Shown one piece after another: positions 50,739 through 59,432 of a stretch of 59,432 bases of DNA (positions are counted from its first letter, which is position 1; every line of letters begins with the position of its first letter). Made by a program: the position numbers and the translations under genes. Under the pieces are notes generated by a model. That model did no database searches and was not told where the DNA came from. It saw only the letters and a list, made by a program, of their open reading frames with translations. This stretch comes from Microcoleus sp. CAWBG506 (GTDB taxonomy: Bacteria > Cyanobacteriota > Cyanobacteriia > Cyanobacteriales > Microcoleaceae), in contig JAHREW010000038.1 of NCBI GenBank assembly GCA_020883125.1, positions 4,202 to 63,633 on the forward strand, in the 5' to 3' direction.

Positions 50739-52214
50739 ATGTTCTTTTTATGGTTGTTTGTATTGGGACTGTTCTCATACTTCTTATTGCACAACAGTAT
50801 CCGTCGCATCACGCGAACTCCGGTATGGCTGCTGTGGCTGGTAATCATGGCACCGGCCCTGATTTGGACTGGTTGGCTGTTAGTTAACAGCCCTAGCAAA
50901 AGTTCACCGCCAGATTGGCTAATTATACCTTTTTTGGTTTGCCCTTTTTTGTACTGGTTTCTGGTACAGTTGGGGCGCAAGGAAATTACCAGCGAAACCG
51001 CCCAAACCACAGTTACTGATGGAACAGAACCTGCAAAAGCCCAACGAAAACCTGTTTTACGTCCGATCGATCTAGAGGAAGAATCTAGTTTGCGTGACTG
51101 TTTTCCTTGGTCTGTTTACTATTTGCGAGATTTAGAATTTCGACCCCATGCGGTAATTTGTCGCGGACAGTTGCGGACGAACCCGGAATCTGCTTACAAG
51201 GCGATTCGGGAGAATGTGGAAAAGCATTTTGGCGATCGCTTTTTGGTAGTATTTCAAACAAGTTTCAGCGGTCAACCCTTTTTTGCCCTCGTCCCTAATC
51301 CCGAACGTAAATCTGCCGAAGATCCTGTTAATAATCAACCTTTGAATCGACCATTTTTTGCTTTAGGTTTGCTCCTCATCACGCTATTTACCACTACGAT
51401 AGTCGGTGCACAAATAGCAGGAATTACCGAAACAACTGTCCAATCTAATCCGTCAATGTTAATTAAGGGTTTACCCTATGCGACCGCTTTGATGGTCATT
51501 TTGGGGATTCACGAATTGGGACACTATTTAGCAGCAAAATTTCATAAAATTAGAACTACTTTACCCTATTTTATTCCCGTGCCCTTTTTCTTGGGAACCT
51601 TTGGCGCTTTTATTCAAATTCGGAGTCCGATTCCCCATCGTAGAGCTTTATTTGATGTCGGTATTGCGGGGCCTTTGGCTGGTTTAGTGGCGACAGTGCC
51701 GCTTTTAATTTGGGGTTTGTACCACTCGACAATTGTGCCTATTTCTAATAAGTCAGGAATGTTAAATTTTGATTCTTTCAATCCCAATTTTTCTTTGATG
51801 ATGACTCTATTGAGTAAGCTAACCTTGGGTGGCGCTTTAAATTCGGAAACAGCGATTAATTTGCATCCGGTGGCGGTGGCTGGTTATTTGGGTTTGATCG
51901 TAACGGCGTTTAATTTGATGCCGGTGGGACAACTCGACGGCGGGCACATCGTCCACGCCATGTTTGGTCAGGGCGCAAGTATGGCGATCGGGCAATTTGC
52001 TAGACTTTGTATGTTGCTGCTTTCTTTTTTGGAACCGGGTTTGTTATTGTGGGCGCTGATTTTGTTTTTGATGCCACTAAATGATGAACCTGCTTTGAAT
52101 GATGTTAGCGAATTAAATAATTGGCGCGATGGTTTGGGGTTGGTGGCGATGGGGCTATTATTGGCTATTCTGTTACCAGCACCTAGGGTACTGATTCAGT
52201 GGTTGAATGTTTAG
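50739..52214 (+). CDS. Site-2 protease family intramembrane metalloprotease (M50)
   Basis: About 491 residues from ATG 50739; GTG 50721 with AAGGAAG upstream is an alternative. Two N-terminal helices, a soluble domain of about 140 residues (DLEEESSLRDCFPWSVYYLR, FQTSFSGQPFFALVPNP), then the M50 membrane core: HELGH in ILGIHELGHYLAAKFHKIRT, GTFGAFIQIRSPIPHRRALF, GIAGPLAGL and the third ligand region LMPVGQLDGGH. This is the EGY1/EGY2-like cyanobacterial and plastid branch of S2P. It cleaves membrane proteins, possibly anti-sigma factors. No candidate substrate is adjacent. Confidence 0.92.
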   Translation: MFFLWLFVLGLFSYFLLHNSIRRITRTPVWLLWLVIMAPALIWTGWLLVNSPSKSSPPDWLIIPFLVCPFLYWFLVQLGRKEITSETAQTTVTDGTEPAKAQRKPVLRPIDLEEESSLRDCFPWSVYYLRDLEFRPHAVICRGQLRTNPESAYKAIRENVEKHFGDRFLVVFQTSFSGQPFFALVPNPERKSAEDPVNNQPLNRPFFALGLLLITLFTTTIVGAQIAGITETTVQSNPSMLIKGLPYATALMVILGIHELGHYLAAKFHKIRTTLPYFIPVPFFLGTFGAFIQIRSPIPHRRALFDVGIAGPLAGLVATVPLLIWGLYHSTIVPISNKSGMLNFDSFNPNFSLMMTLLSKLTLGGALNSETAINLHPVAVAGYLGLIVTAFNLMPVGQLDGGHIVHAMFGQGASMAIGQFARLCMLLLSFLEPGLLLWALILFLMPLNDEPALNDVSELNNWRDGLGLVAMGLLLAILLPAPRVLIQWLNV

Positions 52215-52724
52215 CAGGAATAATCCAGCAGGAAGAAGAGCGAGGTGAAGAACACTTATTAGCCAGTTTTTTAGTGACCGATATCTTAGGTTTAATTAAG
52301 TGGAATTTACTTAACATTTTCAAAATTTAGAGTATTCTAAAAAAAAAAATTCATAAGATTAACAAATGTATACATAATAAAAGTAAAATTTTAAATTAAT
52401 GTTGACACTCTGGGGAAACCTATGTTAACTTATTCAGGAGCTACAGTAAATTCACTGAAGTCAAGTGCAGCTATAAATGCGATCGACTAGATAAGTTCAG
52501 TAAACTAATCTAGAAAAACATAAAAACTAGAACTCTGCACTACTTGAAAAGCTGTGTATATCTAGGTATAAAATTTTATGTTTAATTAGGTGAACGGACT
52601 TAGTAGTGAGGTAAATAAGAAAGTAGATGCCCGGAAATTCGCATTTCAAACTTCATCAAAGTTACCCTAATCCCCTGGGGTTAGCATCATCACCCCAGCC
52701 CTTTAATCAAATTTAAATCTAGCC
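52215..52724. repeat. Intergenic region, dispersed repeats, no recognised gene
   Basis: AGGAAGAAGAGCGAGGTGAA followed by AACACTTATTAGCCAG (52228-52265), and TTTAATTAAGTGGAATTTACTTAAC (52290-52314), are diverged copies of words at 17728-17830 and 48672-48770. TTTAATTAGGTGAACGGACTTA recurs at 52578-52600. A 22-codon ORF at 52422-52490 is too short to call. Confidence 0.55.
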
Positions 52725-53840
52725 ATGAATCTTTTTCTACTTTCTTCACGGAGTTTAGTCTCAAGTGTATCCTGGGACCCGGTTTTTGAATTGGAAAATA
52801 TTGTTTTACAAACCTGCAAAGCGCAACTTTTGGTTCCATTGGCTCGCGATATCATCCAGTGGTCCTCATCTAGACTCCATCCATTACCCGATCGCATTAT
52901 ACGTAAAGTTGTCAAATCTACTACAGGTTTTTATAAATTGGAACCTTTAGCTGAATTGTCCAACCAGCCCAATGTTTTACTGCTGATAGGTATATCAGGA
53001 GCCGATCTGGAACTCCTCTCAAGTATACCAAAGTGGAGGGAACGTTTTGATGTTGTCATCGCTTATATTTTTGATTCTTGGTGTCCAGAAATTTATTCAA
53101 AAAATGTCTATCAATTAGACCATTTATTCGTGGCTCTTCCCGAAGTCATAGATGAACTTAAGCAAAAATTCAGTATCCCAGTCTCCCTAATCCCCTTTGC
53201 TGCTGATGTTCTCACTCAGGGATCGTGTCAACAGAAGCGTTCCATAGACTTAACTAGCTTCGGGCGGATTCCCTCACATTACGATCGTGCTTTGTGCAAT
53301 AAATTTAATCTACCTGGTTCCGAACAAATTTACTTTAAATCTACGCCCAGAGCAGGAGAGGAATTTCCGAAATTGCCTTACGAAATGCGTAAAGACGAGC
53401 CAGATACTCTGATGCTATTTCACATTCTCAGACATAGCAAGCTGACCTTGGCATTTGATACGCTCTATCCTGGTATGCGTCCGTTTCCTTATTCCTTTAT
53501 TACACTGCGTTGGTTTTACGGTGCTGCAACGGGCGGTGCGGTAGTTGGAAAGCGTCCAACAAGCCCTCTAATGGATGAGTTGCTGAATTGGGAAGATGCT
53601 ACTATTGAGTTGCCCGATGACCCACAAAAAAGTGTGGAATTCATTGATGAACTGTTAGAGGACGAAGTGCGGCTGAATGGGATATACAAACGCAACTATG
53701 TTGAGAGTTTAGCCCGTCACGACTGGAGACATCGGATTCAGAGTATGCTGGAAACAGTGAAAATTCCCCTACCCCAGGGACTGCGAGAAGAATTATCACA
53801 AATGAAGAGAATTCATGACCAAATGGTCTGTAGATTTTAG
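52725..53840 (+). CDS. Probable glycosyltransferase (GT-B, CgeB-like)
   Basis: 371 residues, soluble. The N-half (MNLFLLSSRSLVSSVSWDPV ... NVLLLIGISGADLELLSSIP) and C-half (DLTSFGRIPSHYDRALCNKF; KLTLAFDTLYPGMRPFPYSF; GAATGGAVVGKRPTSPLMDE) have the layout of GT-B enzymes in the CgeB/GT1-4 group, where the final Gly-rich turn and acidic residue contact the nucleotide sugar. The end reads YKRNYVESLARHDWRHRIQS, typical for this group. The sugar and acceptor are unknown. It is flanked by long AT-rich gaps and stands alone, perhaps an acquired accessory gene. Confidence 0.65.
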   Translation: MNLFLLSSRSLVSSVSWDPVFELENIVLQTCKAQLLVPLARDIIQWSSSRLHPLPDRIIRKVVKSTTGFYKLEPLAELSNQPNVLLLIGISGADLELLSSIPKWRERFDVVIAYIFDSWCPEIYSKNVYQLDHLFVALPEVIDELKQKFSIPVSLIPFAADVLTQGSCQQKRSIDLTSFGRIPSHYDRALCNKFNLPGSEQIYFKSTPRAGEEFPKLPYEMRKDEPDTLMLFHILRHSKLTLAFDTLYPGMRPFPYSFITLRWFYGAATGGAVVGKRPTSPLMDELLNWEDATIELPDDPQKSVEFIDELLEDEVRLNGIYKRNYVESLARHDWRHRIQSMLETVKIPLPQGLREELSQMKRIHDQMVCRF

Positions 53841-54102
53841 ATGGGGGATTTGAAATTAGAGAATTAATTGCACGGAGCGGAGGGCAAAACTACATTACTT
53901 GATGGTCATGGTCGAGTAAATTTTTGTTAAAAATAAAGTGATTGATTTGAAGACATTTTGAGTGAATTTGAGAGCGATATATTCACCTTATTTGACATAG
54001 ATTCCTATTGGCAAATAGGAAAACTAATCAATTGTAACAATACTTTGGTAGGATATACTCTGGCACTGACAGTCCCACATCTTAAAATAATCCCGAATCG
54101 AC

Positions 54103-55284
54103 ATGAGCCAGCATCCCGACCGCATTGCCCCTCATGGTGGCATCCTGGTCAACCGCATCGCCACCCTAGACCAAAGACAAGCATTTTTTGACAAAGCAGA
54201 AGCTTTGCCGCGAGTTCAGCTTTCGGATCGATCGATCTCCGACCTACAAATGATCGCCATCGGCGCCTTCAGTCCCCTGCAAGGTTTCATGAATGAGGCA
54301 GATTATCGATCGGTCGTCACCCAAATGCGCCTCTCAAACGGCCTCCCCTGGTCAGTACCAATCACCCTCTCAGTCAGCGAAGAAGTGGCAGCCACCGTGA
54401 CAGAAGGGACTTTGGTCCGGCTAGACTCCCCCAACGGCCAGTTTGCAGGCGTCCTGGAACTGACTGAAAAATATCGCTACAGCAAAGAAGAAGAAGCCAT
54501 TAACGTCTACCGCACCGACGATCTCAAACATCCAGGTGTCCAAGTAATAGACAAGTCTGGTCCAGTGAATCTGGCAGGTCCAGTGTGGTTGCTGGAACGG
54601 GAACTAGACGCCCGCTTTCCCCAATACCAAATTGACCCGGTGAAATCGAGAATGCTGTTCGCAGAAAAAGGATGGAAAACCATAGTCGGTTTCCAAACCC
54701 GAAACCCGATCCATCGCGCTCACGAATACATTCAAAAATGTGCTCTAGAAACTGTAGACGGCTTATTCTTGCACCCCTTGGTGGGGACGACTAAGGGGGA
54801 TGATATTCCGGCGGATGTGCGGATGCGTTGCTACGAGATTCTGCTAGAAAAATACTATCCGCACGATCGCGTAATTTTAGCAATCAATCCCGCGGCGATG
54901 CGCTACGCCGGACCACGGGAAGCAATTTTTCACGCTTTGATTCGCAAAAACTATGGTTGTACTCACTTTATCGTGGGGCGCGATCATGCGGGCGTGGGAG
55001 ATTACTATGGTACCTACGATGCTCAACACATTTTTGAGGAATTTGAGCCTGGAGAATTGGGAATTGTGCCGATGAAATTCGAGCACGCTTTCTATTGCAA
55101 AGTGACTGAACAAATGGCGACCACGAAAACCAGTCCTAGCACTCCCGAACAGCGGGTACATTTGTCGGGAACCAAAGTGCGGGAAATGTTGCGGGCTGGA
55201 AAATTACCACCCCCGCAGTTTTCTCGACCAGAAGTTGCTGCGGAATTAGCAAAGGCGATGAATATTTTCAGCTATGAAATTTAA
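54103..55284 (+). CDS. sat: Sulfate adenylyltransferase (ATP sulfurylase)
   Basis: A 393-residue homomeric ATP sulfurylase. An N-terminal PUA-like domain ([33 protein letters not shown]) precedes the catalytic domain with [11 protein letters not shown] (about residues 201-211, ATP/sulfate site), [42 protein letters not shown] and the C-terminal [14 protein letters not shown]. It activates sulfate to APS for assimilation. The APS kinase and reductase genes are not in the window. The start is ATG 54103; the 260-bp leader is AT-rich. Confidence 0.97.
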   Translation: MSQHPDRIAPHGGILVNRIATLDQRQAFFDKAEALPRVQLSDRSISDLQMIAIGAFSPLQGFMNEADYRSVVTQMRLSNGLPWSVPITLSVSEEVAATVTEGTLVRLDSPNGQFAGVLELTEKYRYSKEEEAINVYRTDDLKHPGVQVIDKSGPVNLAGPVWLLERELDARFPQYQIDPVKSRMLFAEKGWKTIVGFQTRNPIHRAHEYIQKCALETVDGLFLHPLVGTTKGDDIPADVRMRCYEILLEKYYPHDRVILAINPAAMRYAGPREAIFHALIRKNYGCTHFIVGRDHAGVGDYYGTYDAQHIFEEFEPGELGIVPMKFEHAFYCKVTEQMATTKTSPSTPEQRVHLSGTKVREMLRAGKLPPPQFSRPEVAAELAKAMNIFSYEI

Positions 55285-55367
55285 ATCTTAAACCTTGTTG
55301 TTGGCGACACTTAGTCTTCGGCAGAGGAGTGAGAATATTGTAAGAGCACGACGATGGGGAATCATTA

Positions 55368-57539
55368 ATGGGACTCAAGCGGCGGGAATTTTTGCAGCAA
55401 GCGGGCTGGGTGTTAGCAGCCCTGGGTATCAGCGAGGCTGGATGGGAACGGTTGGGCGATCGCTACTACCAGGCCGCCGCCCAGCCGACAGCCCGCAAAT
55501 TGGCATTGTTAGTGGGCGTTGACAAATATCCAGGATCGGTGCTGCACGGCTGTGTCACCGATGTGGAATTGCAGCGGGAATTACTGGTATATCGGTTTGG
55601 GTTTGGGCCATCAGACATTCTGACTTTGACTGACTCTCAAGCTACCAGGGAAAATATCGAGACAGCTTTTGTCAGTCACTTGACTCAACAAGCTAAACCC
55701 GGAGACGTGGTGGTTTTTCACTTCAGTGGCTGCGGTAGCCGAGTCAGTTTGGGCGAGTCACCGACGGTAATGCAAAACAGTTTGGTGCCGGTAGATGATG
55801 TTGTGCCTGCTGTGGGAAACCGGGCGGTGAACGATATTTTAGAGGAAACTCTGCTGCTGTTGATGCGATCGCTCCCAACAGAAAGTGCGATCGCCATTCT
55901 CGACACCAGCTACAGCTATCCGGGTGTAAATCCCACCGGCAACTTCCGCATTCGTTCCCGCCCCCGCCCCATAGTGGCGAGTCCAAGCATGGGCGAATTA
56001 GACTTACTCGATCGACTTAAATTAGTCAACAATCTCACTTCTAGCGGAGGAACCACACTCACCGCCGCCGCCCCCAGTCAACTCTCCGCCGAAATTCAGT
56101 GGAACGGGTTTACAGCGGGTTTATTTACTTATGCCCTCACCCAAACTTTGTGGTGGACAACTCCCGCCAGCAGCCTGCAAGTCAGTTTTAGCCGCGCCGC
56201 GGCCCAAGTCGAGCAAATCAGCGGCTTAACCCAGGAACCGCAAATTCGCCATGACGATGCAAAAGCACCTGGGGAGATGTTTGCAACTGCCATGTTAAAT
56301 TCCCCTACTGCTGACGGCGCAGTGTCTGCGGTAGAAGAGGGTAGCAAAACTGTCCAATTGTGGCTGGCCGGGTTGCCGCCAGAAATTTTAGAGTCCTGTG
56401 GCGCTTCTGTATTCAGCCCCGTTTCCTCAGAGGGTCCGAGGCTGTTACTGCTGCGACGTAACGGTCTTTCTGCTAAAGCCCAAGTCTTAGAACCGCCCAT
56501 CTTAAACCAGATGCAACTGACTGCGGGCGAATTAGTCAGAGAAGAAATTCGGGTTCTGCCCCGAAACATCAGTTTAACCGTAGCTTTGGACTCTGGTTTA
56601 GAACGCATCGAACGGGTGGACGCTACCAGCGCCTTTGCGACCGTGCCCCAAGTCTCGGCGGTAGCGGGAGACCAACCAGCGGACTATCGGTTTGGCAGAG
56701 TGCCAGAAACCACTGTAGCTCAAAGTCCTGGGGTCTATGAGCCTGGTTTGTATCAAGGTCGTTACGGTTTGTTTTCTGTGGGTGAAACGCTGGTTCCGCA
56801 TACCGAGGGTGATGGGGGAGAGGCAGTGAAAGTTGCGGTACAGCGATTGACTCCGCAGTTGAAAACCCTGCTGGCGATCAAGTTGCTGCGCCTGACGGCG
56901 AATGAGGGGTCTTCGCGTCTGAAGGTGCGGGCGATGCTAGCAACTCTTGCGCCTCAAGCCATCACTGTGGCTGGGCGATCGCCCGTGCGAGGTGTCAGTG
57001 ACGATCGAGTGTCATCGCTGAGGGGGGAAACTGAGAAATCTGGGAGTTCTGGTATATTAAGTGTGAATGCTGGGAGCCGGACGCAATATCGATTGTATAA
57101 CGATGGCGATCGCCCAATTTACTTTATGGTGTTTGGGTCGGATAGTTCAAGACGGCTGCTAGTATTGAATTCTGATGGGGAAACCAATGTGCCAGGGCCG
57201 ATGCAGGCGATCGCCCCTGGTGCAAATTTGAGTGTACCCCAGGCAGGAGCGATCGGTTGGGAAGTATCTAGGGCGATCGGACTTACGGAAACTTTTATTA
57301 TATTTAGTGAGAATCCGTTCGATCGCACTCTGAGCGCTTTACAGGGAGGAATGCAGCAAGCCAGGGATTCCTCGCCAATTCGAGTATTGTTGAATCCTTT
57401 AAATGTGGCCAGGGCTGTATTGGAAGATTTGCACGCCGCCAGCATGACAGGGGTGCAGCAGGTGGGGATATCCACCAATGATATAGCTTTGGATGTGAAT
57501 GTGTGGGCAACTCTGAGTTTTGTTTATCGGGTAGTTTAA
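55368..57539 (+). CDS. Tat-exported caspase-like (orthocaspase homologue) lacking the catalytic dyad; DUF4384-like C-terminus
   Basis: 723 residues. A twin-arginine-type N-terminus (MGLKRREFLQQAGWVLAALG) suggests Tat export. The p20-like domain (about 42-310) begins KLALLVGVDKYPGSVLHGCV. The usual HFSGHG reads HFSGCGS (His replaced by Cys122). The usual DCCHSG reads DTSYSY (catalytic Cys replaced by Ser181, next His by Tyr182). Fold-supporting segments, including VVFHFSG and LTAAAPSQLSAE, remain. The C-terminal half ends with a beta-rich region (YRLYNDGDRPIYFMVFGSDS; RRLLVLNSDGETN) typical of DUF4384 in cyanobacterial caspase homologues. Probably a non-proteolytic binding or regulatory protein. 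Confidence 0.88.
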   Translation: MGLKRREFLQQAGWVLAALGISEAGWERLGDRYYQAAAQPTARKLALLVGVDKYPGSVLHGCVTDVELQRELLVYRFGFGPSDILTLTDSQATRENIETAFVSHLTQQAKPGDVVVFHFSGCGSRVSLGESPTVMQNSLVPVDDVVPAVGNRAVNDILEETLLLLMRSLPTESAIAILDTSYSYPGVNPTGNFRIRSRPRPIVASPSMGELDLLDRLKLVNNLTSSGGTTLTAAAPSQLSAEIQWNGFTAGLFTYALTQTLWWTTPASSLQVSFSRAAAQVEQISGLTQEPQIRHDDAKAPGEMFATAMLNSPTADGAVSAVEEGSKTVQLWLAGLPPEILESCGASVFSPVSSEGPRLLLLRRNGLSAKAQVLEPPILNQMQLTAGELVREEIRVLPRNISLTVALDSGLERIERVDATSAFATVPQVSAVAGDQPADYRFGRVPETTVAQSPGVYEPGLYQGRYGLFSVGETLVPHTEGDGGEAVKVAVQRLTPQLKTLLAIKLLRLTANEGSSRLKVRAMLATLAPQAITVAGRSPVRGVSDDRVSSLRGETEKSGSSGILSVNAGSRTQYRLYNDGDRPIYFMVFGSDSSRRLLVLNSDGETNVPGPMQAIAPGANLSVPQAGAIGWEVSRAIGLTETFIIFSENPFDRTLSALQGGMQQARDSSPIRVLLNPLNVARAVLEDLHAASMTGVQQVGISTNDIALDVNVWATLSFVYRVV

Positions 57540-57887
57540 TTGTTGCTGTTGATGCCATCAATTCATGGTCATTCCCATGACTCATCCCCTGCATCCCTTT
57601 CTCAATACCGCCTAATTGCCCCAAACCGCAATAATTATTTACAATTAAAAAGACTATTCTCTCCCTCTGTGTCCTCTGCGCTCTCTGCGGTTAAATCATT
57701 CCGATGTAGCCGGAAACGATATTACCCAAAGTCCCCCTTAAGAAGGCGGGGACAAGAACTTACTCAAAGTCCCTCTTTGATCGGGGGATTTAGAGACATG
57801 TCGTAAAACCCATATTTCCCAAACGTTTGGGCCTTAAGTTGACACCAATGCCCAATGCCCTTTAACTTAAAAAACATCCCTTAAAAA
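57540..57887. repeat. Intergenic region with mixed dispersed repeats
   Basis: 57660-57712 has TCTGCGGTTAAATCATTCCGATG (family of 29051 and 48397). 57731-57790 has AAAGTCCCCCTTAAGAAGGC and CAAAGTCCCTCTTTGATCGG, followed by GGGATTT (CCCCCT/AGGGGG family). 57846-57857 has AATGCCCAATGCCC. No gene was seen; the open frame at 57540-57806 is repeat-derived. Confidence 0.65.
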
Positions 57888-59159
57888 ATGGCTGTAAACC
57901 AACTTTCTGCAACCCCATCCCCCCTCCAAACAGCGGAATTAGACTATGATATCGCGATCGCCGGAGGCGGCATAGTCGGCGCAACCTTAGCCTGCGCCCT
58001 CAAAGATTCAGGCTTAAAAATCGCCATCATCGAAACCCAAATCCCCGCAGTCGCCGCCGCCAAAAAACAAGCCTACGCAGTCACCTTGCTGTCAGGAATG
58101 ATCTTAGAAGGCATCGGCGTGTGGCAACAAATATTGCCGCAAATCACCACCTTCGAGCAAATTAGCCTCTGCGACGGCGACTATCCCGGAATTGTAGAAT
58201 TCCACCGCCCAGACTTGGGAAACACAGGCAAATTACCCGTACCAAAAGCCGCTTTAGGCTATGTGGGCGAGCACCGAGTCATGCTGTCAGCTTTGCAGGA
58301 ATCCTTGGCAAAAAATCCTAATTTTAGTTGGGTTTGTCCGGCGGAAGTATTGCAAGTAAAATATTTAAATAATTGCGCTGAAATTGAACTCAAACAAAAC
58401 GGTGAAACTCGGACAATTCGCACCAAATTATTAGTCGCTGCTGACGGTTCGCGATCGCGCATTCGGACATCCGCCAACATCGGCACTCGCGGCTGGAAAT
58501 ACTGGCAATCCTGCGTTGCTATTACTATTAAAGCAGAAAAACCGCACAACGATATCGCCTTTGAGCGATTTTGGCCCAGCGGCCCGATGGGAGTCTTACC
58601 ATTACCAGGGAACCGTTGTCAAGTAGTTTGGACAGCGCCCCACGCGGAAGCAAAAGCTTTGCAGTCCATGGATGAAACAGAGTTTTTAGCTTTGTTGAAA
58701 CAGCGCACGGGCGGGCTTTTGGGAAATTTGGAATTGGAGAGCGATCGCTTTTTGTTTCCGGTACAGTTAATGCAGAGCGATCGCTACGTTTTGCCCAGAT
58801 TAGCACTAATTGGCGACGCCGCCCACTGTTGCCATCCCGTCGGTGGACAGGGATTGAATATGGGCATTCGAGATGCAGGGGCGATCGCCCAAATCTTGCA
58901 ACAAGCCCACCAAAAAGGCGAAGACATCGGTGATTTGCGAGTATTGAAAAGGTATCACAATTGGCGCAAACAAGAAAATTTAATCGTGTTAGGATTTACC
59001 GATTTCTTAGATAGGTTATTTTCTAATACTTGGCTACCAATTGTCGCATTTCGCCGCTTCGGATTGTGGTGTTTGCGAACAATTCCGCCCGTGAGGTTTT
59101 TAGCATTGCGGTTGATGACCGGCTTAATGGGGCGGCCGCCGGAATTATCGCAAAACTAA
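57888..59159 (+). CDS. UbiH/VisC-family FAD-dependent monooxygenase
   Basis: 423 residues. An N-terminal Rossmann FAD site is YDIAIAGGGIVGATLACALK (about 19-38). The DG motif is VAADGSRSRIR (about 185-195), and the second FAD motif is LALIGDAAHCCHPVGGQGLN (about 305-324), followed by MGIRDAGAIAQIL. These mark the ubiquinone/plastoquinone-type aromatic hydroxylase family. In cyanobacteria, which make no ubiquinone, the substrate may be a quinone or another aromatic ring; not determinable here. A hydrophobic C-terminal segment (WLPIVAFRRFGLWCLRTIPP) suggests membrane contact. Confidence 0.9.
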   Translation: MAVNQLSATPSPLQTAELDYDIAIAGGGIVGATLACALKDSGLKIAIIETQIPAVAAAKKQAYAVTLLSGMILEGIGVWQQILPQITTFEQISLCDGDYPGIVEFHRPDLGNTGKLPVPKAALGYVGEHRVMLSALQESLAKNPNFSWVCPAEVLQVKYLNNCAEIELKQNGETRTIRTKLLVAADGSRSRIRTSANIGTRGWKYWQSCVAITIKAEKPHNDIAFERFWPSGPMGVLPLPGNRCQVVWTAPHAEAKALQSMDETEFLALLKQRTGGLLGNLELESDRFLFPVQLMQSDRYVLPRLALIGDAAHCCHPVGGQGLNMGIRDAGAIAQILQQAHQKGEDIGDLRVLKRYHNWRKQENLIVLGFTDFLDRLFSNTWLPIVAFRRFGLWCLRTIPPVRFLALRLMTGLMGRPPELSQN

Positions 59160-59175
59160 GTTTTTTCATACATCC

Positions 59176-59432
59176 TGTAGGGGCGGGTTTTACCAACCAT
59201 AATCGCCTGAAACAAACAATCTCGAAAACCCGCCCCCACCCAAGGATAAATCATCATGTAAATTTTGGCGATGGGATGCAAATTTCAGGCTGATGTAGGC
59301 GATCGGGTGGTGTGGGGGCGGGTTTATTTAGATGGTTGGTAATTGTTATGTATTGTTGGTGAACCCGCCCCTACAAAAACCCGCCCCACCCAAGGATAAA
59401 TCATCATGTAAATTTTGGCGATGGGATGCAAA
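59176..59432. repeat. GGGGCGGG repeats and a ~52-bp direct repeat at the window edge
   Basis: AACCCGCCCCCACCCAAGGA, then TAAATCATCATGTAAATTTT and GGCGATGGGATGCAA (59228-59282), is repeated almost exactly at 59380-59432, where the window ends. Between them lies GGGGGCGGGTTTATT ... GGTGAACCCGCCCCTAC, the same element type as the 42-kb tandem duplication. No gene is seen. Confidence 0.85.

Noticed and set aside
57540..57806. 88-codon frame after the caspase homologue
   Set aside because: Made from dispersed repeats (ATTCCGATG and CCCCCTTAAG families); no protein-like conservation.

Overview
The window is chromosomal DNA from a cyanobacterium, most likely a filamentous, non-heterocystous Oscillatoriales-type species (Microcoleus/Oscillatoria/Phormidium-like). 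This rests on psbK, magnesium chelatase chlD, a one-helix high-light-inducible protein with an HLR1 promoter element, cyanobacterial glgA, several cyanobacteria-restricted hypothetical families, very frequent HIP1 octamers (GCGATCGC), and many short tandem and dispersed repeats. The genus is inference; I ran no search.

Layout. 1-7.6 kb: a GH57 glucanase, a tnpB-only IS200/IS605 element, a multi-PAS histidine kinase split by an in-frame TGA, a CheY-like regulator and two small proteins. 7.7-10.7 kb: hlip and its HLR1 site, then a repeat-rich accessory patch with three ~166-bp MITE-like elements (plus a nested fragment), a TerB-like gene and decayed genes. 10.7-18.3 kb: NYN protein, RNase III, polysaccharide deacetylase, DUF1824, glycogen synthase and an S9 peptidase carrying a repeat cluster inside its reading frame. 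18.4-28.1 kb: ArsB/NhaD transporter, second histidine kinase, chlD (also with an in-frame repeat), PEP-CTERM protein, Bax-inhibitor-1 protein, a radical SAM protein with a TPR block inserted, and prfB with its programmed +1 frameshift. 28.3-36.7 kb: D12-class adenine methylase, pentapeptide-repeat protein, a frameshifted tnpB element, a pseudokinase-like/PP2C phosphatase, an NfeD/SPFH deletion scar and a Zur-like Fur regulator. 36.8-47.9 kb: purS, purQ, comF, a divergent PEP-synthase-like protein, cobS, tgt, psbK, GST, mntP and a cytochrome b561-like protein. 48-59.4 kb: decayed histidine kinase, a nonsense-interrupted acetyltransferase, MBL-fold protein, S2P-type protease, a glycosyltransferase-like gene, sat, a Tat-exported caspase homologue without its catalytic dyad, and a UbiH-type monooxygenase.

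The genes are mostly single housekeeping units (glycogen, chlorophyll, purine, cobalamin, sulfate, tRNA modification, photosystem II) on both strands, with few convincing operons (purS-purQ; kinase plus receiver). No phage block, CRISPR array, rRNA or clear tRNA was seen. The notable features are repeat invasion, including in-frame expansions inside two conserved genes, and several genes in visible decay. The best candidates for unusual biology are the radical SAM-TPR-Cys-rich protein, the catalytically dead Tat-linked caspase homologue, the pseudokinase-like/PP2C fusion and the MITE family with TA target duplications.
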